Assembly (NCBI GenBank): GCA_022648685.1
Contig: JALCMW010000003.1
Location: 62,001-126,000, forward strand
Length of the DNA: 64,000 bases
Reading direction: 5' to 3'
From: Bacteroidales bacterium
GTDB lineage: Bacteria > Bacteroidota > Bacteroidia > Bacteroidales > UBA932
The number at the start of each line of letters is the position of its first letter. Within the stretch, counting starts at the first letter, position 1. Positions 45,338 through 53,585 of the stretch are shown here, piece after piece. The notes under the pieces were generated by a model that saw only the letters and a program-made list of their open reading frames with translations, made no database searches and had not been told where the DNA came from. Made by a program: the position numbers and the translations under genes.

Positions 45338-46714
45338 TTACAGATTTCTTACCGCCTGTTTGAATTTCTCACCCCTTTCTTCCATGCATTTGAAAAGGTC
45401 GAAACTGGCGCAGCATGGACTCAGGAGTACCACGTCGCCGGGTTTGGCGAAGGCGCTCGCTTTTTTTACGGCTTCTTCGGCCGAACCCGTGTCCGACATA
45501 TTCTCTTTTCCTACGATCTTTTCGAATGATTCATGGAATTTACGGTTGTCTTTGCCCATGCAGACTATGGCTCTGACTTTTTCTTTTACAATTTGTTCCA
45601 TAACGCTGTAGTCATTGCCTTTGTCCACTCCTCCAACTATCCAGACCACAGGCCTGTTCTGGCTTTCCAGGGCATACCATGCGGCGTCAACATTCGTAGC
45701 TTTCGAGTCGTTGATGTAAAGGACGTCTTTAATGCTCATGACAGGTTCCAGCCTGTGTTCTATCGGCTGGAATGTGGCCAGGCTTTCACGTATGGTTTTG
45801 TTGTCGATATCCACGACCTTGGCAGCTATTGCAGCCGCCATCGAATTGTATATGTTGTGTTTTCCTCCGAGCGCGAGTTCTTTCAGATACACGTCGCATT
45901 CTTCGTCTTCGTATCTTACTATGAATTTGTCGTCTTTTGTGAAAGCACCCTGTTCGACTTCCCCCTTTTGAGTGAAGGGAAGCATTTTTGCACTGATTAT
46001 GATTTTGTCCAGATGCCCTATTGTGATTTCATCATCTTTGTCGAAGATGAAACAGTCTTCAGGGCGCAGATTCCTTGTTATCCTGAACTTTGCCTTTACA
46101 TAGTTTTCCATGTTGTAGCCGTATCTGTCCAGATGGTCCGGGGTGATGTTCATGATTACCGCTATATCCGGTCTGAAATCATATACGTTGTCAAGCTGGA
46201 AGCTGCTTATCTCCAGGACATAGTAATCGAAATGTTCTGTAGCGACCTGATATGCGTAGCTTTTTCCTATATTTCCTCCAAGGCCGACGTTCAATCCGGC
46301 GTTTTTCATGAGATAATAGATCAGGGATGTTGTGGTCGTCTTACCGTTGCTTCCGGTTATGCATATCTTTTTTGCGTTATCGTATCTTCCTGCGAATTCT
46401 ATTTCGGATATGATATGCGTTCCCTGTTCTTCAAGCTTTAGGACCATCGGTGCATTCGAAGGTATTCCCGGGCTTTTTATGACTTCATCTGCATTGAGAA
46501 TCTTTTCTTCGGAATGTCCTCCCTCCTCAAACGGAATGTCCCATTCCTTTAACGTCTCGATGTAATGTCCAGCTATCTTTCCGGTATCCGAAAGGAAAAC
46601 GTCGAACCCTTTTACTTTGGCCAGGACGGCAGAGCCTATTCCGCTTTCTCCGCCGCCCAAGACAACTATTCTTGTCATTTTGTTGGATTTTAATTTATCA
46701 GGTTCCATATTCAT
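45338..46714 (-). CDS. murD: UDP-MurNAc-L-Ala--D-glutamate ligase
   Basis: 458 residues (446 if the in-frame ATG at 46678, which starts the conserved TRIVVLGGGESG, is used). Adds D-Glu to UDP-MurNAc-L-Ala. ATPase motif CITGSNGKTTTTSLIYYL (about 118-135); SPGIPSNAPM earlier and INDSKATNVDAAWYALES later are typical of MurD. Lies 6 nt after mraY and 6 nt before ftsW. No motif decides between the two starts. Confidence 0.95.
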   Translation of the reverse strand: MNMEPDKLKSNKMTRIVVLGGGESGIGSAVLAKVKGFDVFLSDTGKIAGHYIETLKEWDIPFEEGGHSEEKILNADEVIKSPGIPSNAPMVLKLEEQGTHIISEIEFAGRYDNAKKICITGSNGKTTTTSLIYYLMKNAGLNVGLGGNIGKSYAYQVATEHFDYYVLEISSFQLDNVYDFRPDIAVIMNITPDHLDRYGYNMENYVKAKFRITRNLRPEDCFIFDKDDEITIGHLDKIIISAKMLPFTQKGEVEQGAFTKDDKFIVRYEDEECDVYLKELALGGKHNIYNSMAAAIAAKVVDIDNKTIRESLATFQPIEHRLEPVMSIKDVLYINDSKATNVDAAWYALESQNRPVVWIVGGVDKGNDYSVMEQIVKEKVRAIVCMGKDNRKFHESFEKIVGKENMSDTGSAEEAVKKASAFAKPGDVVLLSPCCASFDLFKCMEERGEKFKQAVRNL

Positions 46715-46720
46715 ATCTTT

Positions 46721-48016
46721 TTATCTTATTTTGAGAAGCGCCAATGTGGCCACTGCCAGTATAAGGCCCAGTATCCAGAATCTTGTCACTATCTTGGCTT
46801 CCGGAATTGCATGATCAGGTTTGCTGATAAGCGCCGGAATGTTTTCTTTCTGGAAATGATGGTGAAGGGGAGCCATTTTGAATATCCTCCTTCCTTCTCC
46901 GTATCGTTTTTTCGTATATTTGAAATATGACCTTTGCATTACTACAGAAAGCCCTTCCACCAGGAAAATCCCGCAAAGTATCGGGAGCAGCAATTCCTTT
47001 CTTATCAATATCGCGCTTACTCCGATGACGCCTCCTATGGCCAGACTGCCCGTATCGCCCATAAAGACTTGCGCGGGATATGAATTGTACCATAGGAAGC
47101 CTATGAGGGCTCCGACGAATGCAGACATGAATATCGAGATCTCCCCGCTTCCGGGAATGTACATTATGTTCAGGTAATCCGCATTCAAAAGGTTTCCGCT
47201 CAGCCATGCCAGAATCCCTATTGCAACACCTACGATGGCTGAGGTTCCTGCCGAAAGCCCGTCCATGCCGTCGGTCAGGTTCGTTCCGTTGGAACATCCG
47301 GTTATGACGATGACTATCATCAATACATATATCGCCCATTTCGTATACCATCCCCATCTGCCTTTGAAAGGTGAAAGCCATTTGTAATCGAATTCGTGGT
47401 TTTTGATGAAAGGTATTGTCGTCGTAGTATTTTTCACGACGTCTTTCACTTCCCATTGATTGGTCGGAACCAGTCTTTCGGAATCTATGTCTATGTCATT
47501 GCCGTCGGTAATGAAAGATGCATCTTCTTTTGCAATCCTTTCCCTGACCACTATGTTGTGATTGAAGCATATCGTCAAGGCGATCAGAAATCCCAGCGCT
47601 ATCTGTGCCGCAAGTTTCCCTTTTGCACTCAGACCGTCTTTATTGTGTCTGAATACTTTTATATAATCATCGGCGAACCCGATCGCACCGCACCATAAAA
47701 TGCTGACTGTAAGCAGGATTATATATATGTTTGTAAGATCGCAGAACAGAAGTACGGGAACAAGGACGGCAAGTATGATGATTATGCCCCCCATTGTCGG
47801 TGTGCCTTTTTTGGCCAGCTGTCCTTCCAGTCCGAGATCACGGATTGTTTCTCCAATTTGCTTTTTCCTGAGCCAGGATATTATTTTCCCTCCCGCAAAA
47901 AAAGCTATGAGCATGGCTGTTATATTTGCGAGTATCGCCCTGAAGGACAGGTAGTGCATTAGACCTTGTCCGGGGATATCGTAATCTTTGAGAAGTTGGA
48001 ACAGATGGTATATCAT
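46721..48016 (-). CDS. mraY: Phospho-N-acetylmuramoyl-pentapeptide transferase MraY
   Basis: 431 residues, polytopic; transfers phospho-MurNAc-pentapeptide to undecaprenyl phosphate to make lipid I. Motifs: KKGTPTMGGIIIILAV, the aspartate-rich GAIGFADDYIKV, NLTDGMDGLSAGTSAI, VFMGDTGSLAIGG and PLHHHFQK near the C-terminus (HHHF distinguishes MraY from the WecA branch). A periplasmic loop of about 60 residues (145-205) is longer than in E. coli MraY, as in other Bacteroidota. Starts 34 nt after murE. Confidence 0.96.
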   Translation of the reverse strand: MIYHLFQLLKDYDIPGQGLMHYLSFRAILANITAMLIAFFAGGKIISWLRKKQIGETIRDLGLEGQLAKKGTPTMGGIIIILAVLVPVLLFCDLTNIYIILLTVSILWCGAIGFADDYIKVFRHNKDGLSAKGKLAAQIALGFLIALTICFNHNIVVRERIAKEDASFITDGNDIDIDSERLVPTNQWEVKDVVKNTTTTIPFIKNHEFDYKWLSPFKGRWGWYTKWAIYVLMIVIVITGCSNGTNLTDGMDGLSAGTSAIVGVAIGILAWLSGNLLNADYLNIMYIPGSGEISIFMSAFVGALIGFLWYNSYPAQVFMGDTGSLAIGGVIGVSAILIRKELLLPILCGIFLVEGLSVVMQRSYFKYTKKRYGEGRRIFKMAPLHHHFQKENIPALISKPDHAIPEAKIVTRFWILGLILAVATLALLKIR

Positions 48017-48050
48017 CTTTCAGGCAGGTGTTTAGTATTGTTGTTTTTTA

Positions 48051-49535
48051 TTATTTCTTATCCAGTATTTCCCTTATGATTTCGCGTTCGTCGAAATGTC
48101 TTTTTTCCGTACCCATTATCTGGTAGGTTTCATGGCCTTTTCCTGCAAGAAGGATCGTTGAACTTTGGGGTGCAGTCATCAATGCTGTGCGTATGGCTTC
48201 TTTCCTGTCTGCAATGAACAGGCTTTTAGCCATTCCCGCAGGGGTGAATCCTTTCTTGATATCTTCTATTATGTCTTCCGTTTTTTCTGTGCGGCTGTTG
48301 TCCGAAGTCACGATTATCATGTCGGACATCTTTTCGGCTATCGCGGCCATTTCTGGCCGTTTGCTTTTGTCCCTGTCTCCTCCGCATCCGAATACGCATA
48401 TCAGTTTGCGTTCCGGCGCAATGTCTCGCAATGTCTTCAATACGTTTTCCATCGCGTCCGGCGTGTGTGCATAGTCGATGATTACGGATATATCCTTTGG
48501 ACACCGGATATTTTCCAGACGTCCGGTTGCTGAGTCCAGCCGGCTTATGGCGAGAAGTGCTTCTTCTTCTTGCGCGCCCAGTATGACCGCCGTTGTATAT
48601 ATCGCCAGGATATTGTAGGCATTGTGCTGCCCGATAAGTTTTGTCCATGCTTCACGGCCGTCTATTTTCAGTTCCATTCCGTCGAATGTCTCTTCAATAA
48701 TGCGGCATGTATGGTCGGCTATGCTTTTGCAGGAATAAGTCACTATCTCCGCTTTTGTGTTCTGGACCATTACCATTCCGTTTTTGTCGTCTTTGTTAGT
48801 GACGGCGAAGGCGTCTTCCGGAAGATTGTCGAAGAAAAGTTTCTTGCACCGGAGGTATTCGGCGAATGTCTTGTGGTAGTCAAGATGGTCGTGTGTCAGA
48901 TTGGAAAATATGCCAACCTTGAATTTCAGGCCGGTAACCCTTTCCTGCTGCATTCCTATTGAACTGACTTCCATGAAACAATATTCGCAGCCTTCTTCGG
49001 CCATCCTGCTTATCAGTGAATTTATCGTTATCGGATCCGCAGTAGTATTGTCGGTAGGGATGCGCTGCTTTCCCACGTAGTTGGCTATTGTCGAAAGCAG
49101 TCCGCAGTTGTATCCCAGATTCATGAACATATTGTACAGCAGTGTGACAGTAGTAGTCTTTCCGTTTGTTCCAGTTATTCCGACCAGTGTCAGTTTTCGT
49201 GAGGGATTGTCATAGAAATTTGCGGCCATGATAGCTTCTGCATGACGTGAATCAGCAACTTTTATCATGACAGGCGTGTTCCCACCTCCCGTTTCCCTGT
49301 ATTCCGACAATTGTTTTTCCGTAGCGGTTTCGTCTTCATAAGCGATTGCCGATGCTCCGGATCTAATGGCGGATGCTATGTAATCATGCCCGTTCCCGGC
49401 ATATCCTTTTACGGCTATGAATAGTGCTCCGTCTTTCGCTTTACGGGAATCGTTGCAAACGGAACTTATTTCCATGTCCTTGTTTCCGGATATTTTGACA
49501 ATGCCGCAGTTATCTGTTATTTGTTCGAGTTTCAT
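48051..49535 (-). CDS. murE: UDP-MurNAc-tripeptide synthetase (diaminopimelate type)
   Basis: 494 residues; adds the third peptide residue. ATPase motif VGITGTNGKTTTV (118-130). The amino-acid-specificity loop reads SDNSRTEKTEDI where meso-diaminopimelate enzymes usually have DNPRxE; the key arginine is kept, so meso-DAP is the likely substrate, but proline has become serine. DYAHTPDAMENVLKTLR and VFGCGGDRDKSKRP are conserved C-terminal segments. Starts 16 nt after ftsI. MurF and Ddl, the next enzymes of the pathway, are not in this cluster. Confidence 0.94.
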   Translation of the reverse strand: MKLEQITDNCGIVKISGNKDMEISSVCNDSRKAKDGALFIAVKGYAGNGHDYIASAIRSGASAIAYEDETATEKQLSEYRETGGGNTPVMIKVADSRHAEAIMAANFYDNPSRKLTLVGITGTNGKTTTVTLLYNMFMNLGYNCGLLSTIANYVGKQRIPTDNTTADPITINSLISRMAEEGCEYCFMEVSSIGMQQERVTGLKFKVGIFSNLTHDHLDYHKTFAEYLRCKKLFFDNLPEDAFAVTNKDDKNGMVMVQNTKAEIVTYSCKSIADHTCRIIEETFDGMELKIDGREAWTKLIGQHNAYNILAIYTTAVILGAQEEEALLAISRLDSATGRLENIRCPKDISVIIDYAHTPDAMENVLKTLRDIAPERKLICVFGCGGDRDKSKRPEMAAIAEKMSDMIIVTSDNSRTEKTEDIIEDIKKGFTPAGMAKSLFIADRKEAIRTALMTAPQSSTILLAGKGHETYQIMGTEKRHFDEREIIREILDKK

Positions 49536-49551
49536 ATTCAGTATGATTATC

Positions 49552-51669
49552 CTATTGCAGTTTTATATTTATTTCCGATCCTTTTGCCGTTTTCGTTCCT
49601 TTGTCCGGCTTTTGGTAAAACACGTGGCCGGTGCCTGAATAACGGCATTCGTATCCGCTGTTTTCTATTGCGTATATGGCGTCTTTCAGTCCCATTCCCA
49701 TGACGTCGGGAACTTCGCCGGATATCATGCCCTTCTTTTCGGGAGATTGTCCGGTTTTCGGAATGTTGTTTTTCCCGGTTATCGTTTGTCCCCATCCGGT
49801 ATCCATTGTATAGAGTTCGTCCACAATCTCCTTTAGCGTAAGCGCCGGAAGCGTACCTCCGTAAAAACTCTTGTTGGTGGGAAGCGAGTATATTGTGACT
49901 ATTGCGGTATACTTCGGTGCATCGGCAGGGAAGAAGCCCACGAATGTGGCCTGGTTTTGTTTCCTCCCGTATTTGTCTTCGTATTTCCCCTCTATGCCTC
50001 CGGTATATTTCGGATCGAGGATTATCCTTGATGTTCCTGTTTTCCCGGCGACTTCGCATTTTGCATATTTCAGCCTTTTTGCCGTGCCTTCTTCCGTGAC
50101 GGCTTTAAGAGCCCTCAACATCGTGTCCGCAGTTGCTTTCGAGCAAATTGAAGAATTCAATACGGAAGGTCCCCGTTTTTCTTCTATTATTCCGTTGCGT
50201 TCGATGTCTTCCACCAGATAGGGCTTCATCATTTTGCCTTTGTTGGCAATTGCATTGTAAAATGTTATTATATGGAGAGGCGTTTCAGAAACGGCATATC
50301 CGATAGCTATGGAACCGAGATCCGTTCCGCTCCACCCGGGAGCTTTCGGTGACGGGATGGTAGGTTTCTTCAGCCCTTCCAGATCGAAGTCGAAAGCTTC
50401 CCCGAGTTTGTACATGTACAGTTTATCAAGGAATTTCTGAGGTTTCTTGCCGTAATTCGTCACGGCCAGATATCTGAAAACATAGTTGGAAGAAAGCTTG
50501 AATCCGTCAAGTATCGATATTTCGTTTGTCCCGTGTTCCTTTTCATATTTCGGAATATGATCGTCCTGGGGAAAGTTCTTGATTATCCCGTGATTCGTAG
50601 GTATTTTGTCATCAAGGGATTTTATGTAGCCGTCTTCGATAACCGTCATCAGGGTAGTGGCTTTGAATACCGAACCCGGTTCTCCTTTCCTGCCTATGGC
50701 ATTGTTGAATGATTCGTCCAGTTCGTTTTTCGTCGTATCCCTGATCAGGTTTACCATCGCCCTTACCGCACCGGTTTTTACGTCCATTATGATTACGCAG
50801 CCTCCTTCGATTTCAGGCTGGTCCTGTATCTGATGTCTGAGCGCTCTGTCCGCAATGTCCTGTACATCTATGTTCAGAGTGGTCCTGACATCCATGCCGT
50901 TTTCCGCTTTTACAGCCGTACTGTCGTAATTGCGGATTCTGTTGCGGTTGTCGGTGACACGAAGCCATTCGATCCCTTCGTGTCCGTGCAGCACATAATC
51001 GAATTTGCCTTCAAGTCCGATATGGCTGTTTCCGTTGCTTCTGCTGTTATCCTTGACGTAGCCGATAGTTCTCCTGGCAAGATCCCCGTAAGGATATTGC
51101 CTTGTATCTTTTTTCCTTACAATAAGGCCCCCTTTGTATTGGCCTTCATTGAATAAAGGAAGACTTTTGATCTGCTGGAGCTCTTCATGGTCGATTTTCC
51201 GTCCGATTTTCAAGTACCGGTTGCCGTTGTTGCGGCCTTTCAGGATCATTCCGTAATATTGTTCCGGACTTTTATCTTTGAAAATTTTTGACAGACCGGT
51301 GGAAAGTTTCCTTGCTTTTGCCAGCCATTGCCTTTCTTTTTCAACACCGTGTGTCGTATCGGCTTTGAAATCCCTCTTTTGTACGGTGCAGTCCATATAT
51401 AATTGATACATCGGGGTTGAAAGCGCCAGAAGACAGCCATTTTCCGCAATTATCGCCCCTCTTGAAGGATCTATCACTTCTTTTGTGCTTTTAGGCCTCA
51501 GCAGTCCTATGAGTTCCGGATCCGGCTTGTATATCCACTGAATATATATTATCCTGGCTATTACCAATACCGCCAGGATTATGAATACCAGATAAACGGC
51601 GTAAAGGATTATTCCGATTCTGTCCCTTCCGCCTATTATCGTTTCTTTTATCTGGTCTTTATCTTTCAT
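49552..51669 (-). CDS. ftsI: Septal peptidoglycan transpeptidase (PBP3/FtsI) with PASTA domain
   Basis: 705 residues. One N-terminal membrane anchor (about 18-44, ILYAVYLVFIILAVLVIARIIYI), a non-catalytic pedestal domain, then the transpeptidase domain. The catalytic serine is in EPGSVFKATTL (SxxK, about 333), the second motif is KLSSNYVF (SxN) and the third is VAGKTGTSR (KTG, about 543). A single PASTA domain (SGEVPDVMGMGLKDAIYAIENSG ..., about 648-705) ends the protein; this tail is common in Bacteroidota FtsI and lacking in E. coli. Overlaps ftsL by 4 nt (ATGA). Confidence 0.95.
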   Translation of the reverse strand: MKDKDQIKETIIGGRDRIGIILYAVYLVFIILAVLVIARIIYIQWIYKPDPELIGLLRPKSTKEVIDPSRGAIIAENGCLLALSTPMYQLYMDCTVQKRDFKADTTHGVEKERQWLAKARKLSTGLSKIFKDKSPEQYYGMILKGRNNGNRYLKIGRKIDHEELQQIKSLPLFNEGQYKGGLIVRKKDTRQYPYGDLARRTIGYVKDNSRSNGNSHIGLEGKFDYVLHGHEGIEWLRVTDNRNRIRNYDSTAVKAENGMDVRTTLNIDVQDIADRALRHQIQDQPEIEGGCVIIMDVKTGAVRAMVNLIRDTTKNELDESFNNAIGRKGEPGSVFKATTLMTVIEDGYIKSLDDKIPTNHGIIKNFPQDDHIPKYEKEHGTNEISILDGFKLSSNYVFRYLAVTNYGKKPQKFLDKLYMYKLGEAFDFDLEGLKKPTIPSPKAPGWSGTDLGSIAIGYAVSETPLHIITFYNAIANKGKMMKPYLVEDIERNGIIEEKRGPSVLNSSICSKATADTMLRALKAVTEEGTAKRLKYAKCEVAGKTGTSRIILDPKYTGGIEGKYEDKYGRKQNQATFVGFFPADAPKYTAIVTIYSLPTNKSFYGGTLPALTLKEIVDELYTMDTGWGQTITGKNNIPKTGQSPEKKGMISGEVPDVMGMGLKDAIYAIENSGYECRYSGTGHVFYQKPDKGTKTAKGSEINIKLQ

Positions 51670-52040
51670 TTCTTTTTTATAAGTATCGCCGGTTTTTCCG
51701 GTATAGTTACTTTGGAACTGTCTTGAAGCAACAGCTGCTGTACAGTCGTAAGCCTGTTGAGACTTACAAGTTCCACTGTCTTTTGCGCATGGTATATTTC
51801 AAGGTCGTTGAGTATGATTTTGTTGTCTTCCACTTTGGTAAGCGTTTTCTCTATTTTCATGCTCAGCCAGATACTTACCCAGAAAAGGAAAAATGTGTAA
51901 ATGATATGTATGAAATATTTCCCGCATTGTATCCTCAACAGAAATTCGCCTTTTATTATGGCTGAGAGACTGTTTTTCAAGAAACCGCCGATTCTGCCGT
52001 TTCTGCCTTTTGCCCCTTGTGTACCGTCTTTCTCAATCAT
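51666..52040 (-). CDS. ftsL: FtsL-like cell division protein (Bacteroidota type)
   Basis: 124 residues. A basic, Gly-rich cytoplasmic N-terminus, one transmembrane helix (about 42-60, YFIHIIYTFFLFWVSIWLS) and a periplasmic helix likely to form a coiled coil (IEKTLTKVEDNKIILNDLEIYHAQKTVELVSLNR). Sequence similarity to proteobacterial FtsL is very weak, as usual; size, topology and position between rsmH and ftsI identify it. It would bridge FtsQ with FtsW/FtsI. Overlaps rsmH by 8 nt and ftsI by 4 nt. Confidence 0.88.
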   Translation of the reverse strand: MIEKDGTQGAKGRNGRIGGFLKNSLSAIIKGEFLLRIQCGKYFIHIIYTFFLFWVSIWLSMKIEKTLTKVEDNKIILNDLEIYHAQKTVELVSLNRLTTVQQLLLQDSSKVTIPEKPAILIKKK

Positions 52041-52947
52041 TTTTCACTTTCTTTTCTGCTATTCGCAATTTTGCGCTTCTGGCCCTTGTATTTGCTGCAA
52101 TCTCTTCTTCCGGCGGCAGGACAGGCTTCCTGCTTATTACATTCATGGGAGCCATGATGTTTCCGTAAAAGTCTTTCACCATGTGCCCTTCGATATTACC
52201 GGTTTTCATGAAATTCTTTACCATCCGGTCTTCCAGTGATTGATATGTTATTATGACAAGGCGTCCTCCCGGCTTCAATGATTCTTCCGCTCCGGAAAGG
52301 AATTTTTCCAGGGAACGCATTTCCTGGTTTACTTCTATCCTGAGAGCCTGGTAGACTTTTGCCAGGTATTTGTGTGCTGAAAATTTCGGTACTGCAGGCG
52401 TTATCGCTTTGTCCAGATCACCAGTCGTGAGTATGTCTTTTTTCGAGCGTGCCTCGGAGATCAGTCCTGCAAGTTTTCCGGCATTGGGAACTTCTCCGTA
52501 CATCCGGAAGATTTTCCCAAGATACTCGTCGCTGCTTTCGCGGATTACATCCGCCGCCGTCCTGCCTCCGTCTCTGTTCATTCTCATGTCCAGCGGTGCG
52601 TCATATCTGAATGAGAATCCTCTTTCTGCCGTATCGAATTGATGTGAAGACACTCCGAGATCCGCAAGAATTCCGTCGGTTTCTTTTATCCCTTCGTACA
52701 GAAGGCAGTTATGTATGAATCGGAAATTGTTATGGATCAATTTAAGCCGGCTGTCATCAATTTTGTTTCCAAAGGCGTCAAGATCCCTGTCGAAAGCTAT
52801 TACCCGGCCGGCCGGAGTCAATCGCGTAAGGAGTTCGGCCGTATGGCCTCCTCCTCCGAATGTCGCGTCTACGTATATTCCCGAAGTATCGGAAACCAAA
52901 GCCGAAATGCTTTCATTTAGCAATACGGGCGTGTGATATTCAGACAT
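52033..52947 (-). CDS. rsmH: 16S rRNA (cytosine1402-N4)-methyltransferase
   Basis: 304 residues (MraW). SAM-dependent methylation of C1402 in the 30S P-site. SAM motif I is YVDATFGGGGHTAELL (26-41), followed by GRVIAFDRDLDAFGN, and GILADLGVSSHQFDTAERGFSFR carries the substrate region. The C-terminal PVLPPEEEIAANTRARSAKLRIAEK is the conserved end. Second gene of the dcw cluster, 11 nt after mraZ. Confidence 0.96.
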   Translation of the reverse strand: MSEYHTPVLLNESISALVSDTSGIYVDATFGGGGHTAELLTRLTPAGRVIAFDRDLDAFGNKIDDSRLKLIHNNFRFIHNCLLYEGIKETDGILADLGVSSHQFDTAERGFSFRYDAPLDMRMNRDGGRTAADVIRESSDEYLGKIFRMYGEVPNAGKLAGLISEARSKKDILTTGDLDKAITPAVPKFSAHKYLAKVYQALRIEVNQEMRSLEKFLSGAEESLKPGGRLVIITYQSLEDRMVKNFMKTGNIEGHMVKDFYGNIMAPMNVISRKPVLPPEEEIAANTRARSAKLRIAEKKVKND

Positions 52948-52958
52948 TTTCCGGCCTC

Positions 52959-53411
52959 CTATCTTTCTTGAGACAGTTCTCCGGCGATTTTAAGATAATC
53001 TTCATTCGAAATCCCGCTGTCTTCGAATTTCTCTTTCGCCCAGATTTCGATTTTGAAATCATTGCCGGAGAACACTATATCTTTGTTAACATCAATTGAA
53101 TCCAAAAGCTTCTTCGGAATCGATATGCGCCCTATCCTGGTGTCCGGTTCGACAATCGCGCGATCGCGCATATATTCTCTCCAGAAAGCAGCATGATCCT
53201 TGTTGAAAAAATTGAGTTTCGATTTCACTTCTTCCGACTGCCTTTCCCATTCTGGGAAGGTGTACATTTCCAGACAATCAGAAAAAATGTCTTTTTTTAT
53301 TACGAATCTCAAATCGTTTTCACGGGACATAATATTCTTGAAGGCAGAAGGAAAAACCACTCTTCCCTTGTCATCCACTTTCGCATTATATTCACCGATA
53401 AACTTGATCAT
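52959..53411 (-). CDS. mraZ: Transcriptional regulator MraZ
   Basis: 150 residues; a ring-shaped DNA-binding protein with two SpoVT/AbrB-like halves. Each half shows the fold: GEYNAKVDDKGRVVFPSAFKN near the N-terminus and PDTRIGRISIPKKLLDSIDVNKDIVFSGNDFKIEIWAKEKFE in the second half. First gene of the dcw operon, which it represses in E. coli. Four GTGGA repeats upstream of its -7 box (53452-53498) are the probable binding sites, so autoregulation is likely here too. Confidence 0.94.
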   Translation of the reverse strand: MIKFIGEYNAKVDDKGRVVFPSAFKNIMSRENDLRFVIKKDIFSDCLEMYTFPEWERQSEEVKSKLNFFNKDHAAFWREYMRDRAIVEPDTRIGRISIPKKLLDSIDVNKDIVFSGNDFKIEIWAKEKFEDSGISNEDYLKIAGELSQER

Positions 53412-53433
53412 ATTTTGTCCATGCTGTTTGGTA

Positions 53434-53498
53434 CAAAGTTATCAAATATTTTCCACTTTGTTCCACAACTTTACATTTTTTTCCACAATGTTATCCAC
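53434..53498 (-). promoter_or_regulatory. dcw promoter with four MraZ-box-like GTGGA repeats
   Basis: -7 element TAACTTTG on the minus strand (53441-53434). Upstream lie four direct GTGGA repeats on the same strand, at 53498-53494, 53486-53482, 53466-53462 and 53456-53452; the starts are 12, 20 and 10 bp apart, so close to whole helical turns. The two nearest have the forms TTGTGGAA and AAAGTGGAA. Known MraZ sites are short G-rich direct repeats (TGGGN in E. coli, AAAGTG-type in mollicutes) with about 10-bp spacing. Confidence 0.7.
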
Positions 53499-53524
53499 AT
53501 GCTTTCCCTGTTGCTACAAATGAT

Positions 53525-53558
53525 GCAGCCACAATCCTTACATAAGGATTGTGGCTGC
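53525..53558. repeat. Perfect 16-bp inverted repeat between cls and mraZ
   Basis: GCAGCCACAATCCTTA (53525-53540) and its exact reverse complement (53543-53558) are separated by two bases. It lies 28 nt downstream of the cls stop. It would form a very stable hairpin in a cls transcript, but no U-tract follows on either strand, so it is not a standard intrinsic terminator; it may be a transcript 3'-end stabiliser or a protein-binding site. Confidence 0.7.
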
Positions 53559-53585
53559 GGATATATATTCTTGAAGGATAGTGAT

